The notes under the pieces were generated by a model. It was given only the letters and a program-made list of their open reading frames with translations. It was not told where the DNA came from and did no database searches. Both the position numbers and the translations under genes were made by a program. From Arthrobacter sp. E3 (GTDB lineage Bacteria; Actinomycetota; Actinomycetes; Actinomycetales; Micrococcaceae), in contig NZ_JAFMPX010000026.1 in assembly GCF_017353415.1 (NCBI RefSeq), positions 1-50,284 of the forward strand: 50,284 nt of DNA, in the 5' to 3' direction. This document shows, in pieces, positions 8,649-16,242 of the stretch (position 1 is the first letter of the stretch; each line of letters starts with the position of its first letter).

Positions 8649-10435
8649 TGAGCCCCCGAGGAACCACCCGGATAGGGAAACCAACACCACTGCCGCTCGG
8701 CACGTATACGCCGCGACCACAATCCGCAGAATCAGTAGTCGACTTCTTTGGAGAGGATGGCCGCTCCCGACGTTTCGACATCAGCCTGCTGCCATTGCCT
8801 GGATGGCATGACGACCTCGCCACAAGCTGGGCGTCCCGCGTCGGACCTTCGGGAACACTCCGAACGCGCGCATCGGCGACTAGCGCGTGGGGATCGTTGA
8901 CGCGTCTGATCCGATTCCTTGCGCAGACTTTGCACCCGCCTCAGCATCCCGGCGATCTTGAAGTTAGGCATATTGATGCGTACAGGCGGTTTCGGGAATC
9001 GAGCACCAATGAACGCTACGCGAAGCTGGAATTGCGCTCGATTGCGCTTATTTTCGACGTACCACCTTTGGCTGAACTGGTATCTGCCGAGGTTCGCGAC
9101 AGGATGCGGCCGCATCTGAGATATCAGCCAAATCCCAAGTCGGGATACTCGGATGGAGAACTGGCGAGGATTGTCACTGCGGCTCGGGCAGACGTTGCGA
9201 TCCTACGGGATCGTTTGCTTGTTGCTCCACTCGATTCCGACGAGGAGGAACGGCACCTCCTCGAAGTTGCCCGCACCACTGGATCCATCCAGTTACGAGG
9301 AGTCTCTGCGCCACGAATCGCCGGAGTGAAACGAAGGGTAGCGGAACATCTTTTCGTCACCCGCCGGGACCTAACCCCGCTCCTAGCTCTATTAGTAGCA
9401 ACGACGGGCTGGAACCTCGAAGTCATCAAAGACCTCCCAGCAAAGCATCGCATCATCGAAGACCTTGCCGTGGAGGTAGAAGTAACTAAGCGACGACGTG
9501 GCCCCGGGCACTGGCATCAGACCGCGACGTGGGAGATTGGGCCGCCCGGAAAGGAACTGTCCACTCCCGGAGGGCTATATCTCCTACTACATCGAATGAT
9601 GGCTCCAGCTCGTGAATTGATGGATGATCCGTCAACATTCTGGGCGCTCTGGCACCACCGGCAAGGGCAAAGAAGTGGTGGTGATGGCTGCCGAAACCCC
9701 TTCGCAGCGGCCCTCGATGCGAGTCTGCGACACCAGCATTGGATGCGCGAGCGGGGTGTCAAGGCAGACCCCTTGACGGACGACACCTCCCTTGAGGCAC
9801 CCATCCTTCGCCTGGACTTTAACCGGCTCAAAACGAGCATCGATGTCCGCCGTACCCGACAGATGGGCGGCCACTTACCCTCAGCCGCGCGTACCAATAC
9901 AACCGGGGTGCTGTTCAGAAATTACCTTGCTGGCGACAAAAGTACGATCGATTGGGCCAGAGAGCTGATGGCCGAAACTCTGGTCGAGGTCGAGCAGGCT
10001 GCATGGTCGGCACATCGGCGCGCGCTGGCTACTCACGGTGTGATGAACTTGGAGATTCGGATTAAGTCGGAAGACAGCGATCAGCAACCTCCTTCGAATG
10101 AGGTCGATACGGCGTGGACAAGTTGCTCGGACCATGAACATCATCCTTTGACCGGGAGGCGATGCGCAGCATCGTTTCTGGACTGTTTCCATTGCGGCAA
10201 CTGCGTGGTCACTGACGATCACCTTCCGAGGTTACTCAGTCTTCTCGATGCCCTTGAGACCCGTCGTCAGCAGATGAGCGAGGACGCATGGTGGACGCGG
10301 TACGGATCCAGTTGGGCGGCAATCCGCTATGAAGTGCTGCCCAAATTCACCGAAGCGGAAGTAGACCGGGCCACACAAACGAAACCCAACGACAGTTTCC
10401 TAGATCTCGTCGAGCCCAGGTGGGAGCAGCCATGA
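8648..10435 (+). CDS. Tyrosine recombinase-like protein 2 of the element
   Basis: This 595-residue protein is the second of three recombinase-type proteins. The N-terminal half has a core-binding-like region (LTRLIRFLAQTLHPPQHPGDLEVRHIDAYRRF). The catalytic half is divergent: where box I usually has an Arg, I read TTGWNLEVIKDLP. Later parts give VTKRRRGPGHWHQ, VRRTRQMGGHL and a possible nucleophile Tyr in LFRNYL. Near the C terminus is a cysteine cluster (FLDCFHCGNC) that may bind zinc. It could act as a partner or as an atypical catalyst, like TnpB of Tn554. The start is the ATG overlapping the previous stop. Membership in the superfamily is likely; activity is uncertain. Confidence 0.8.
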   Translation: MSPRGTTRIGKPTPLPLGTYTPRPQSAESVVDFFGEDGRSRRFDISLLPLPGWHDDLATSWASRVGPSGTLRTRASATSAWGSLTRLIRFLAQTLHPPQHPGDLEVRHIDAYRRFRESSTNERYAKLELRSIALIFDVPPLAELVSAEVRDRMRPHLRYQPNPKSGYSDGELARIVTAARADVAILRDRLLVAPLDSDEEERHLLEVARTTGSIQLRGVSAPRIAGVKRRVAEHLFVTRRDLTPLLALLVATTGWNLEVIKDLPAKHRIIEDLAVEVEVTKRRRGPGHWHQTATWEIGPPGKELSTPGGLYLLLHRMMAPARELMDDPSTFWALWHHRQGQRSGGDGCRNPFAAALDASLRHQHWMRERGVKADPLTDDTSLEAPILRLDFNRLKTSIDVRRTRQMGGHLPSAARTNTTGVLFRNYLAGDKSTIDWARELMAETLVEVEQAAWSAHRRALATHGVMNLEIRIKSEDSDQQPPSNEVDTAWTSCSDHEHHPLTGRRCAASFLDCFHCGNCVVTDDHLPRLLSLLDALETRRQQMSEDAWWTRYGSSWAAIRYEVLPKFTEAEVDRATQTKPNDSFLDLVEPRWEQP

Positions 10436-12516
10436 GCAGACAAACTAACCTGGCATCTGGTTTCACACCACTGGACGACAGATTTGTTCTTCATAATCGC
10501 CAGCTGCGCCCGGCCACGATCTTGGCCAGAACGGCCCGGTTCAAGGACGATATCTGGCCGCTAGCACCGGCCTCTCTTCAAGGACAAGAACGCGGCCTAA
10601 CGCTTCGATTCGAGGACATCCCAGTTCGACACCGTCATGCATTGAAACTGCTCGCCTACACGTCCTTATCCGACGAGATTCCGAGTGACGAGCCGCGGCC
10701 CGGAATCAGTAGTGTCGTCAGTATCTTTTACAACGTCGTAGTGTTCTTACGTTGGCTCGACGAGTATCACTCCAGCCGCAGCCTCGCGCAGGTCTCCGAC
10801 GCGATGCTCCTGGAGTTTCAGAGATTCCTCCTCGGCCGGTACCGGTCGCCAGGGCGCCGTCGGGCTCTTCGTGCCGCTGTTGTCTTCTTCTGGCGATATC
10901 GGCGAAGTCTCGGGGAAGAATCTCTCTCGTTGGATCCGCGAACTGTCACCGGCTGGAACGAACCGCAGAGCACCACACGATTTAGCGACGAAAACACCAC
11001 GGCGCGCATCCCCGAAGACGTCCACAGTCGTGTGCTGATCTGGGCATTGCGTTTCGTAAACGACTTCGCCGACGACATCCTCAATGCCACCGGCCGATGG
11101 GAAAACCTCCGTACCAAACAACCCAAAATTCCCGCGGCATACGGCTCAAGCTGGAGCAGAGTTGACCGATACTTGGATACCGCTCGCATTTCTGGACGAC
11201 CGCTACCCGGAACCAACGGAGTAGTCAGCTATGCCGCCCTCGCCCGGTCGATCGGCTGCGATCGAAACGCTTTCCAAAGGCACACCGCCAATATCACAGC
11301 TACTGCCAACGCGGTCGGGGTCTCGAAATACATTGAACTCAACATCACCGTGAACGGTTCCATCGATGGCGTCCCCTGGATCGAAGGTGTCTCACTAGAT
11401 CCGATTCGCGACGACTCCCTCACCGTACTCACCCAAATGCTGCAAGCCGCCTGCTATATCGTGATCGCGTTCCTCTCAGGCATGCGAGATAGCGAAATCA
11501 AACACTTACGCACCGGTTGTTGTGCAAGCGAAGCCGACAACCTTGGGAACGCTTATCGCTGGAAAGTGTCGAGCCTTGCGTTCAAGGGCGAAAGCACGAG
11601 TATCGGTGTACCCGCGACGTGGGTCGTTGGCGAGGCCGCAGCGCGGGCCATCAGTGTGCTCGAACGCATCCACCGCGAGAGAGCACGCAATCGCACTGAT
11701 TGGCTGTTCGCTGCGATCAAAGCGGGCCCGAGTGCCCCAGGACGGGGTGAAAACAAGGCCATGACGCTTGCTGGCACCAATGTTCAGATCAACCGGTTCG
11801 TCTTATGGGTTAGGAATTACTGCGCTGCTCATGGCCGGATCGATGGCATTCCCGACGTCGATGGCAAGCCTTGGCGACTCAGCACCAGACAGTTCCGACG
11901 TACTCTCGCTTGGTACATCGCCCGACGCCCCGGAGGCTCCATCGCTGGCGCAATCGCCTACCGTCATCACAGCGTTCAGATGTTCGAGGGATATGCGGGC
12001 TCCAGCGCATCCGGATTTCGATCCGAAGTCGAGGCGGAAGAGGCACTGGCTAGAGGAGAACACCTTCTCGCGATGATAGACCGAAACGAGCACATCAATC
12101 TCACCGGACCAGCCGCAGATGAAGCCGAGCGCCGTCTCGCGGACATGGGCGCAGATCCGACCTTTGCCGGGACAGCGACCACCGACCGACGCCGACTCTT
12201 ACGTCTGATTGATGTCCGCGCTCCCGCCATTTATCCCGGCCGGTATGTTACCTGCGTCTATAACCTGGACAAGGCTCTGTGCCGCACCCGCACTGGTGTG
12301 GACGCTGACACACCTGACCTGGGCAACTGTAAACCCCTGGCCTGCCACAATGTCGCCCTCACCGACGAGAATCTTGAGACGTGGCAGGTCGAGCTCGCTG
12401 CGATCGATCGAGATCTCGGCTCCAGACCACTCCTGCCACCACTGCTTATCGATCGTCTGGAAGCACGCCGTAAACAGATTTCCCAATTCATAGCTCGACA
12501 CCAGGAGCCACAATGA
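10432..12516 (+). CDS. Tyrosine recombinase 3 of the element
   Basis: This 694-residue recombinase starts at an ATG overlapping the preceding stop (ATGA). Catalytic features are Arg in LSGMRDSEIKHLRTG, Lys in SLAFKGESTS, Arg in RQFRRTLAWYIARR, and YRHHSVQMFEGYAG with His and the probable nucleophile Tyr. The long C-terminal extension has a cysteine cluster (CVYNLDKALC, then NCKPLACHN) that resembles a zinc-binding module and is followed by a helical tail. Large recombinases of this kind occur as the last of three in integron-like and recombinase-trio elements. It overlaps the next gene by 4 bp, suggesting a single translationally coupled operon. Confidence 0.88.
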   Translation: MSRQTNLASGFTPLDDRFVLHNRQLRPATILARTARFKDDIWPLAPASLQGQERGLTLRFEDIPVRHRHALKLLAYTSLSDEIPSDEPRPGISSVVSIFYNVVVFLRWLDEYHSSRSLAQVSDAMLLEFQRFLLGRYRSPGRRRALRAAVVFFWRYRRSLGEESLSLDPRTVTGWNEPQSTTRFSDENTTARIPEDVHSRVLIWALRFVNDFADDILNATGRWENLRTKQPKIPAAYGSSWSRVDRYLDTARISGRPLPGTNGVVSYAALARSIGCDRNAFQRHTANITATANAVGVSKYIELNITVNGSIDGVPWIEGVSLDPIRDDSLTVLTQMLQAACYIVIAFLSGMRDSEIKHLRTGCCASEADNLGNAYRWKVSSLAFKGESTSIGVPATWVVGEAAARAISVLERIHRERARNRTDWLFAAIKAGPSAPGRGENKAMTLAGTNVQINRFVLWVRNYCAAHGRIDGIPDVDGKPWRLSTRQFRRTLAWYIARRPGGSIAGAIAYRHHSVQMFEGYAGSSASGFRSEVEAEEALARGEHLLAMIDRNEHINLTGPAADEAERRLADMGADPTFAGTATTDRRRLLRLIDVRAPAIYPGRYVTCVYNLDKALCRTRTGVDADTPDLGNCKPLACHNVALTDENLETWQVELAAIDRDLGSRPLLPPLLIDRLEARRKQISQFIARHQEPQ

Positions 12517-12911
12517 CACGCCGCGTTCTCCTCCCAAGCGAATCTGAGATCCACTCTGCCCTCGCGAAACTCCGAGCGGCACCCGGTCATGAAGCGGTAA
12601 CTGCGAGGGACCTCGCGCGTCAGCTTGGCCTGGCGAACTCGACATTCTGGCGTCATTTCCCGAAAATCGCTCAAGAAGTTGCCGATGAAAATCGAGTCAC
12701 GTCTCGCGCCGCCCAGGCAACTCCTGCGAACGCACCAAGAGCCAGCGATCCCAACGGTGCTCCCCGAAAAGAAAATGCGACACTGCGGGATCAGATTGAC
12801 CTTGCCGTCGCTCATATCCAACGACTCACAATCGACAATCAAGCACTTCGAGATCAACTCGAGGTCCAAGCAAACATAGTGAAACTTCCCAGGGGTGACT
12901 CACAGAGATGA
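12513..12911 (+). CDS. Small HTH and coiled-coil protein of the element
   Basis: This 132-residue protein has an N-terminal helix-turn-helix (VTARDLARQLGLANSTFWRHFPKIAQEV, residues about 29-56) resembling a TetR recognition helix. A polar linker follows, then a heptad-like helix (LRDQIDLAVAHIQRLTIDNQALRDQL) likely to form a coiled coil. It is the fourth gene of the recombinase operon, its ATG overlapping the previous stop. Tn554 has a similar-sized TnpC in this place that aids transposition orientation, and umuC/rulB-inserted elements of Pseudomonas have a small tetR-like gene. A role as accessory DNA-binding factor or regulator is inferred. Confidence 0.8.
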   Translation: MTRRVLLPSESEIHSALAKLRAAPGHEAVTARDLARQLGLANSTFWRHFPKIAQEVADENRVTSRAAQATPANAPRASDPNGAPRKENATLRDQIDLAVAHIQRLTIDNQALRDQLEVQANIVKLPRGDSQR

Positions 12912-12997
12912 GAGCCCGCTCGTCCGGCAACGGAAAAGTCCGCCCGCTCCAGTGAATCAATCCCTCGTCGAAAGTGTGAGCCAATAAATTCGGACTA

Positions 12998-13026
12998 TTG
13001 ACAGGTCATGTGGCGCGTGTCACAAT
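12998..13026 (+). promoter_or_regulatory. Sigma-70-type promoter of the cargo genes
   Basis: TTGACA at 12998-13003 is a perfect -35 box. A 17-base spacer follows, then CACAAT at 13021-13026, which matches the -10 consensus at four of six positions. It reads toward the small frame at 13061 and the protease gene, and would give the cargo its own expression independent of the recombinase operon. Confidence 0.6.
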
Positions 13027-13060
13027 CATGAATAATTCGTACCTAGATTGGGGAATTACA

Positions 13061-13129
13061 ATGGGTAGTCGAAATTTTCTCGGTGGTTCAATTTTTGCGA
13101 GCATCAGGACTCCTGATATGGCGATTTAA
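13061..13129 (+). CDS. Possible 22-residue leader peptide
   Basis: An ATG at 13061, seven bases after GGGGA, opens a frame of 22 codons ending in TAA (MGSRNFLGG... to ...TPDMAI). It lies about 30 bases after the predicted start of transcription and about 175 bases before the protease gene. Neither its composition nor its sequence suggests a known family. It could be a leader peptide or chance; coding is supported only by the promoter and ribosome binding site. Confidence 0.3.
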   Translation: MGSRNFLGGSIFASIRTPDMAI

Positions 13130-13304
13130 TAGATCTAAAGCAATCTGCACGATCATGCTAGTTCTGGCCCAGAGGAACCGCGAGATGTAGAGGATTTTAG
13201 TAGATCGGGGAGTCAGCGGGCCTTGCATCTATTATCTCGCAAAACCAGTCACTCCACGGCAGCACCACCGCCCAAAAACGTCTGAAACTCAAGGAAGTCG
13301 ATCA

Positions 13305-14576
13305 TTGACCGGAGATCCGTGTCCGGAGGCCTGGAGCATAGCTCTGGTGTCAACCTTTTTTATTGCCGGACAGGCAGCGGCTAGCGTTCCGAATCAAGTT
13401 ACCACACTCACTACCGACGATATTTCTGCCTACAACGACTGCGTTGAGCTCGGCAAATCAGGAAAGCAGGTCTGGTATGACACGCCTGGTTCAGACGTCA
13501 CTCAACTAGGAGAAGCGCTCGACTCTGTCGCCAACGACAATCAAAATCAGATTGCAGGGGTCGCTTTATGTTCCCATTACGATGGTGCCGCGATATTTGT
13601 TAAGTCGCCGAGTGATGGAATTCTCAAGGAAGTAGCAGAAATTGCCAAGAAATTTCCAGACCAGAAAATCTTGACAAGATCTGTTGATTTTTCGCTTAAT
13701 GATTTGTTAGCAACCCAAATAAAATTGATGCAAAATCAAGAATTAGTGGACAATATAACGGGCATTGCTCCAGATATTTATAACGGAGGATTTCTGATAG
13801 ATATAAAACCCGAGCTTTGGGCGCAGGTGAGTGTCTATCAAAGTAAAATCGAAACGATTGTAGAACCCTTGGTCGAACCATCCATGAGTCTTAAATTTCA
13901 ACAAGGGGGCGAAGGTGAGCTATCTTCACGAGACGTCGATTACGCTCCCCATTGGATGGGCGCGAAACTCAATGGTTCAGCCGGAGGCTATTGTTCGTCA
14001 GGGGTACCCCTCATAATTGGTGGTGTACGCAGGCTTCTGACGGCCGGGCATTGTACGAGTGGTACTTACTCGAACAACGGTCAAGTTGTGGGCAGCACTT
14101 ATACAACGTCATATCCCGGAAACGCCAAAATATTTGGAGACTGGAAACTGCTGCAGGGCTCAAGCTACGCGCTTCGCGTCTACAGCGGCGACGTATACAG
14201 CAGTGCCAGTTTGCCAATCACTGGGGCTGAATGGGGAGTTAAAGCACTGGGGTCCGGTATGTGCTCGTCAGGTGCCACGACGGGCCAGATCTGCCGATAC
14301 TACGTGGCAGATTTCTACAAAGCCCATTCGTGGAATGGGGTTCTTACCTATCCACTGACAATGTTGGGTCACACCAGTAGCGGACAGCCGGGGTTTTCAG
14401 ACTCTAATGGATGGAAACCGGGCGATTCGGGCGGCCCATGTTACTTCAGCGACGGTGCCGGAGGAGTGAAGGTTGCTGGAATCGTCACCGGACGGTATGT
14501 AGCAGGTTCGACAGACTACTATTGCACTCAACTAAGTGGAGTACGGGCTTGGAATTCCAGTGCATACGTTGGTTAA
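13305..14576 (+). CDS. Secreted trypsin-like serine protease (element cargo)
   Basis: This 423-residue protein opens with a hydrophobic segment (SIALVSTFFIAGQAAAS) that could serve as a signal peptide, although positive charges before it are lacking. A pro-region of about 200 residues follows, then a trypsin-fold domain. The catalytic triad is readable as His249 in LTAGHCTSG, Asp279 in GDWKLLQG and Ser375 in PGDSGGP. The TTG at 13305 follows AAGGAAG by seven bases; a GTG at 13347 is an alternative. Base composition is AT-richer than neighbouring chromosomal genes, consistent with separate origin. A lipoprotein gene overlaps its end. Expected role: an extracellular protease released by processing of the pro-region; the target is unknown. 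Confidence 0.85.
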   Translation: MTGDPCPEAWSIALVSTFFIAGQAAASVPNQVTTLTTDDISAYNDCVELGKSGKQVWYDTPGSDVTQLGEALDSVANDNQNQIAGVALCSHYDGAAIFVKSPSDGILKEVAEIAKKFPDQKILTRSVDFSLNDLLATQIKLMQNQELVDNITGIAPDIYNGGFLIDIKPELWAQVSVYQSKIETIVEPLVEPSMSLKFQQGGEGELSSRDVDYAPHWMGAKLNGSAGGYCSSGVPLIIGGVRRLLTAGHCTSGTYSNNGQVVGSTYTTSYPGNAKIFGDWKLLQGSSYALRVYSGDVYSSASLPITGAEWGVKALGSGMCSSGATTGQICRYYVADFYKAHSWNGVLTYPLTMLGHTSSGQPGFSDSNGWKPGDSGGPCYFSDGAGGVKVAGIVTGRYVAGSTDYYCTQLSGVRAWNSSAYVG

Positions 14577-14979
14577 GGGCCAGAGGCGGGCGGCTTGGCT
14601 AGTTCTCTTTATGTTGATTTTACCGCTGTCAGTGGTGGTTGGATGTAGCAATCAATCGAAAGGTTGTCTGGGAAATATACCTGTGGAGGGAGACCTGACC
14701 TTGAGCGTGGCTCAGTCGATTGTAGGAAAGACTGTCCCGGTATGTGCAACTTCTTCAGATGATCCCAATACACCGGGTCAGGTTCTTATAGAAAAGCCGT
14801 GGGAAAACCTGTACTCCGTTGACGGTATGAAGCTCCCGGCTAAAGTAAATCTTTCAGGCTCGGACAATGCGTCTTCCCCCTTAGCCGACTGCGATGTAAA
14901 TCCATCAAACACCATCTACATTCAGTCGGATGGAAAATGGTTCAAGGCACGCTCCGTTGGTTGCAGCCAACTTGACTAG
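14569..14979 (+). CDS. Predicted lipoprotein (element cargo)
   Basis: This protein of about 136 residues begins MVKGQRRAAWLVLFMLILPL, a positively charged then hydrophobic signal sequence, and ends it with SVVVGC, a lipobox with the Cys to be lipidated. The mature part is short, with four more cysteines that could form two disulfides, and belongs to no family I recognise. The start is uncertain: TTG 14569 gives the cleanest signal and overlaps the protease stop, while GTG 14536 or 14560 are in frame. Tight overlap suggests co-translation with the protease. It may be a membrane-anchored partner or inhibitor of that protease, but this is a guess from context only. Confidence 0.65.
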   Translation: MVKGQRRAAWLVLFMLILPLSVVVGCSNQSKGCLGNIPVEGDLTLSVAQSIVGKTVPVCATSSDDPNTPGQVLIEKPWENLYSVDGMKLPAKVNLSGSDNASSPLADCDVNPSNTIYIQSDGKWFKARSVGCSQLD

Positions 14980-15645
14980 ATAGACCAGGTCTTTCGTGCA
15001 CGATACTCAAGTTGAACATGTGTCTGCAGAGACTGTGCGCTGGTCCTGACGAGTTGGACCGCCACAAGGGTAGCCGACACCGCACAACCACTATCATCAT
15101 CGCCGTCAGAAATCCTGAACCCACGAGATGCAAGAGTGACCGCAGAAACCCTCGCTGTTGCGATGGCCATTTGGACCTGCTTGGCGGAACGTTCTGCCGA
15201 GTTTTCATGGTGTCCGACAATCTGCCCTTCGCCGGACAGACTTGCCTCTGACCTATGCCGCTGTTGCGCCAAGAAATCCGTCGTCCCACAAGAGCCGTCC
15301 GGTGTTTTTATTCGGGTGAGAAGGGGGCTTTTTACGGCATGTGCTTTGAAGCCGAGACGGTCGTCGCATCCGACAAAGGGCCCGTGCGGGTTTGGCCGGG
15401 AGCATTGCACCATGCCGAAACTCTCCATCTCCTCGGTTACATTTTCTCTACAAGGCTCGGCCAGGCGCCGTGGACGTCCTGGCGAACGCCGGAAAATGGG
15501 GTTCGTGATCATGCTGTCCGCGGGTTAACGTAAGCAGAGAATCCAACCGATGGGGTGGACCCCCATCGGTTACCAACGCTCCAAATTGCAGAACGCGATT
15601 GAAAATACTAGCGGTGAACAGCCCAGACACTGTCCAGTCGTACAC
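14980..15645. other. Unassigned right end of the element
   Basis: These 666 bases lie between the lipoprotein gene and the right umuC junction. Frames are open on both strands (for example 15136-15528 forward and 14976-15512 reverse), but none has a plausible ribosome binding site, signal or motif, so I call no gene. A hairpin lies at 15545-15571. I saw no integron attC-like structure. It may be a decayed gene. Confidence 0.45.
15545..15571. terminator. Hairpin near the right end of the element
   Basis: AACCGATGGGG (15545-15555) pairs perfectly with CCCCATCGGTT (15561-15571) around a 5-base loop. There is no T-tract, so it may be a weak terminator or a structural part of the element end. Confidence 0.4.
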
Positions 15646-15653
15646 AAAGCACG
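15646..15653. repeat. 8-bp direct repeat, right element junction
   Basis: This second copy of AAAGCACG matches 7071-7078. Sequence to its right continues umuC (reverse strand); sequence to its left belongs to the element. Confidence 0.85.
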
Positions 15654-15748
15654 ACGACGGGACGGCCTTCCAGCGCTGGGTTGAACACCCGCTCGCAGGA
15701 GACATAAAAGTTGTTCACATCCACCAGGGCGATGTGGGTGCTGCCCAT
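15646..15748 (-). pseudogene. umuC: umuC, N-terminal fragment (disrupted by insertion)
   Basis: The first 34 codons of UmuC run from ATG 15748 to the junction: MGSTHIALVDVNNFYVSCER with the first catalytic Asp, then VFNPALEGRPVVVL. Beyond this, translation enters the element and stops after about 12 more residues. Joined to the fragment at 5884-7078 it gives PVVVLSNNDGCVVARS, the conserved continuous sequence of the family. It lies 65 bp after umuD on the same strand, as in umuDC operons. An in-frame ATG 30 bases upstream (MRIQALREKA) could be the true start. Confidence 0.92.
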
Positions 15749-15813
15749 GGCTTTTTCACGCAAGGCCTGGATCCGCATCAGGTTCGAAGCCGAAGCTGGC
15801 GATTGCCGTCCAG

Positions 15814-16230
15814 TTAGACATGGTGCAGGCACCGGGTGACTACGCCCCATACCGAAATCTCGCCTGCTTCCCCTGCCAGCACAGTCACCGCGGTTGCCGG
15901 GGACGGTGCATCGGCGGGTTCCGTTACCAAGGAGGGTGCGCCGTCGAGCATCACGAGGCGGCGGATGAGGAGCTCACCCTCCACCACGGCCACGACGACC
16001 GAACCATCGCGCGGAGTGAGGGAGCGGTCCACGATGATTTCGTCGCCGTCGGCTATGCCCGCCCCTGACATGGCGCCTCCGGAGACGCGCATGACGAAGG
16101 TGCAGGTACGGTCCCTTATCAGGTGTTTGTTGAGGTCGATCCCGCCATGGAAGTAGTCCTGAGCCGGGCTGGGGAAGCCGCTGGGAGCTGTATTGGGCGG
16201 CGTCGGTTCCACGAGGTCCATGCCAAACAC
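15814..16230 (-). CDS. umuD: UmuD-like protein with altered protease dyad
   Basis: This 138-residue protein aligns with E. coli UmuD at a constant offset of seven residues: SGFPSPAQDY matches CGFPSPAADY, and GIADGDEIIVD matches GISDGDLLIVD. The family member is normally cleaved at that Cys-Gly bond using a Ser-Lys dyad and then partners UmuC in error-prone lesion bypass. Here the dyad Ser60 is replaced by Ala53 (VSGGAM) and Lys97 by Arg90 (ELLIRRL), while the scissile bond is Ser17-Gly18. I chose GTG 16230 because AGGAGG lies seven bases before it; ATG 16221 is possible. A LexA-type box overlaps the promoter region. The gene is intact but its partner umuC is split. Confidence 0.88.
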   Translation of the reverse strand: MFGMDLVEPTPPNTAPSGFPSPAQDYFHGGIDLNKHLIRDRTCTFVMRVSGGAMSGAGIADGDEIIVDRSLTPRDGSVVVAVVEGELLIRRLVMLDGAPSLVTEPADAPSPATAVTVLAGEAGEISVWGVVTRCLHHV

Positions 16231-16242
16231 CGCACCACCTCC

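Larger units (their letters stand above)
12912..13304. other. Cargo leader region between recombinase operon and protease gene
   Basis: These 393 bases are AT-richer than the flanking chromosome. They hold a near-consensus sigma-70 promoter (12998-13026) and a 22-codon frame at 13061 with a ribosome binding site. The rest, to the AAGGAAG at 13291 before the protease start, shows no other feature I can support. Confidence 0.5.
7079..15653 (+). mobile_element. Integron-like / Tn554-like element with three recombinases, inserted in umuC
   Basis: The element unit is 8,575 bp, counting one copy of the 8-bp repeat. Removing it rejoins umuC without a frameshift to give a 429-residue polymerase of normal length. 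The left part (7143-12911) is a compact run of four genes overlapping by 1-4 bp: three tyrosine recombinases and a small HTH/coiled-coil protein. The right part (12912-15645) is AT-richer cargo with a secreted protease and a lipoprotein. No long terminal inverted repeats are visible; CAGTGTCT at 7104-7111 recurs inverted near the right end (AGACACTG, 15625-15632). The gene set recalls tnpABC of Tn554, and the umuC target recalls elements in Pseudomonas rulB. The family link is inferred. Confidence 0.88.

Noticed and set aside
7143-12516. Integron integrase with attC cassettes
   Set aside because: The recombinases lack an evident integron IntI signature and I found no attC-like repeats. The resemblance is to the so-called integron-like/Tn554-type elements only.
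14976-15528. Open frames on both strands after the lipoprotein gene
   Set aside because: No ribosome binding site, no recognisable domain, and both strands are open at once; not called as genes.
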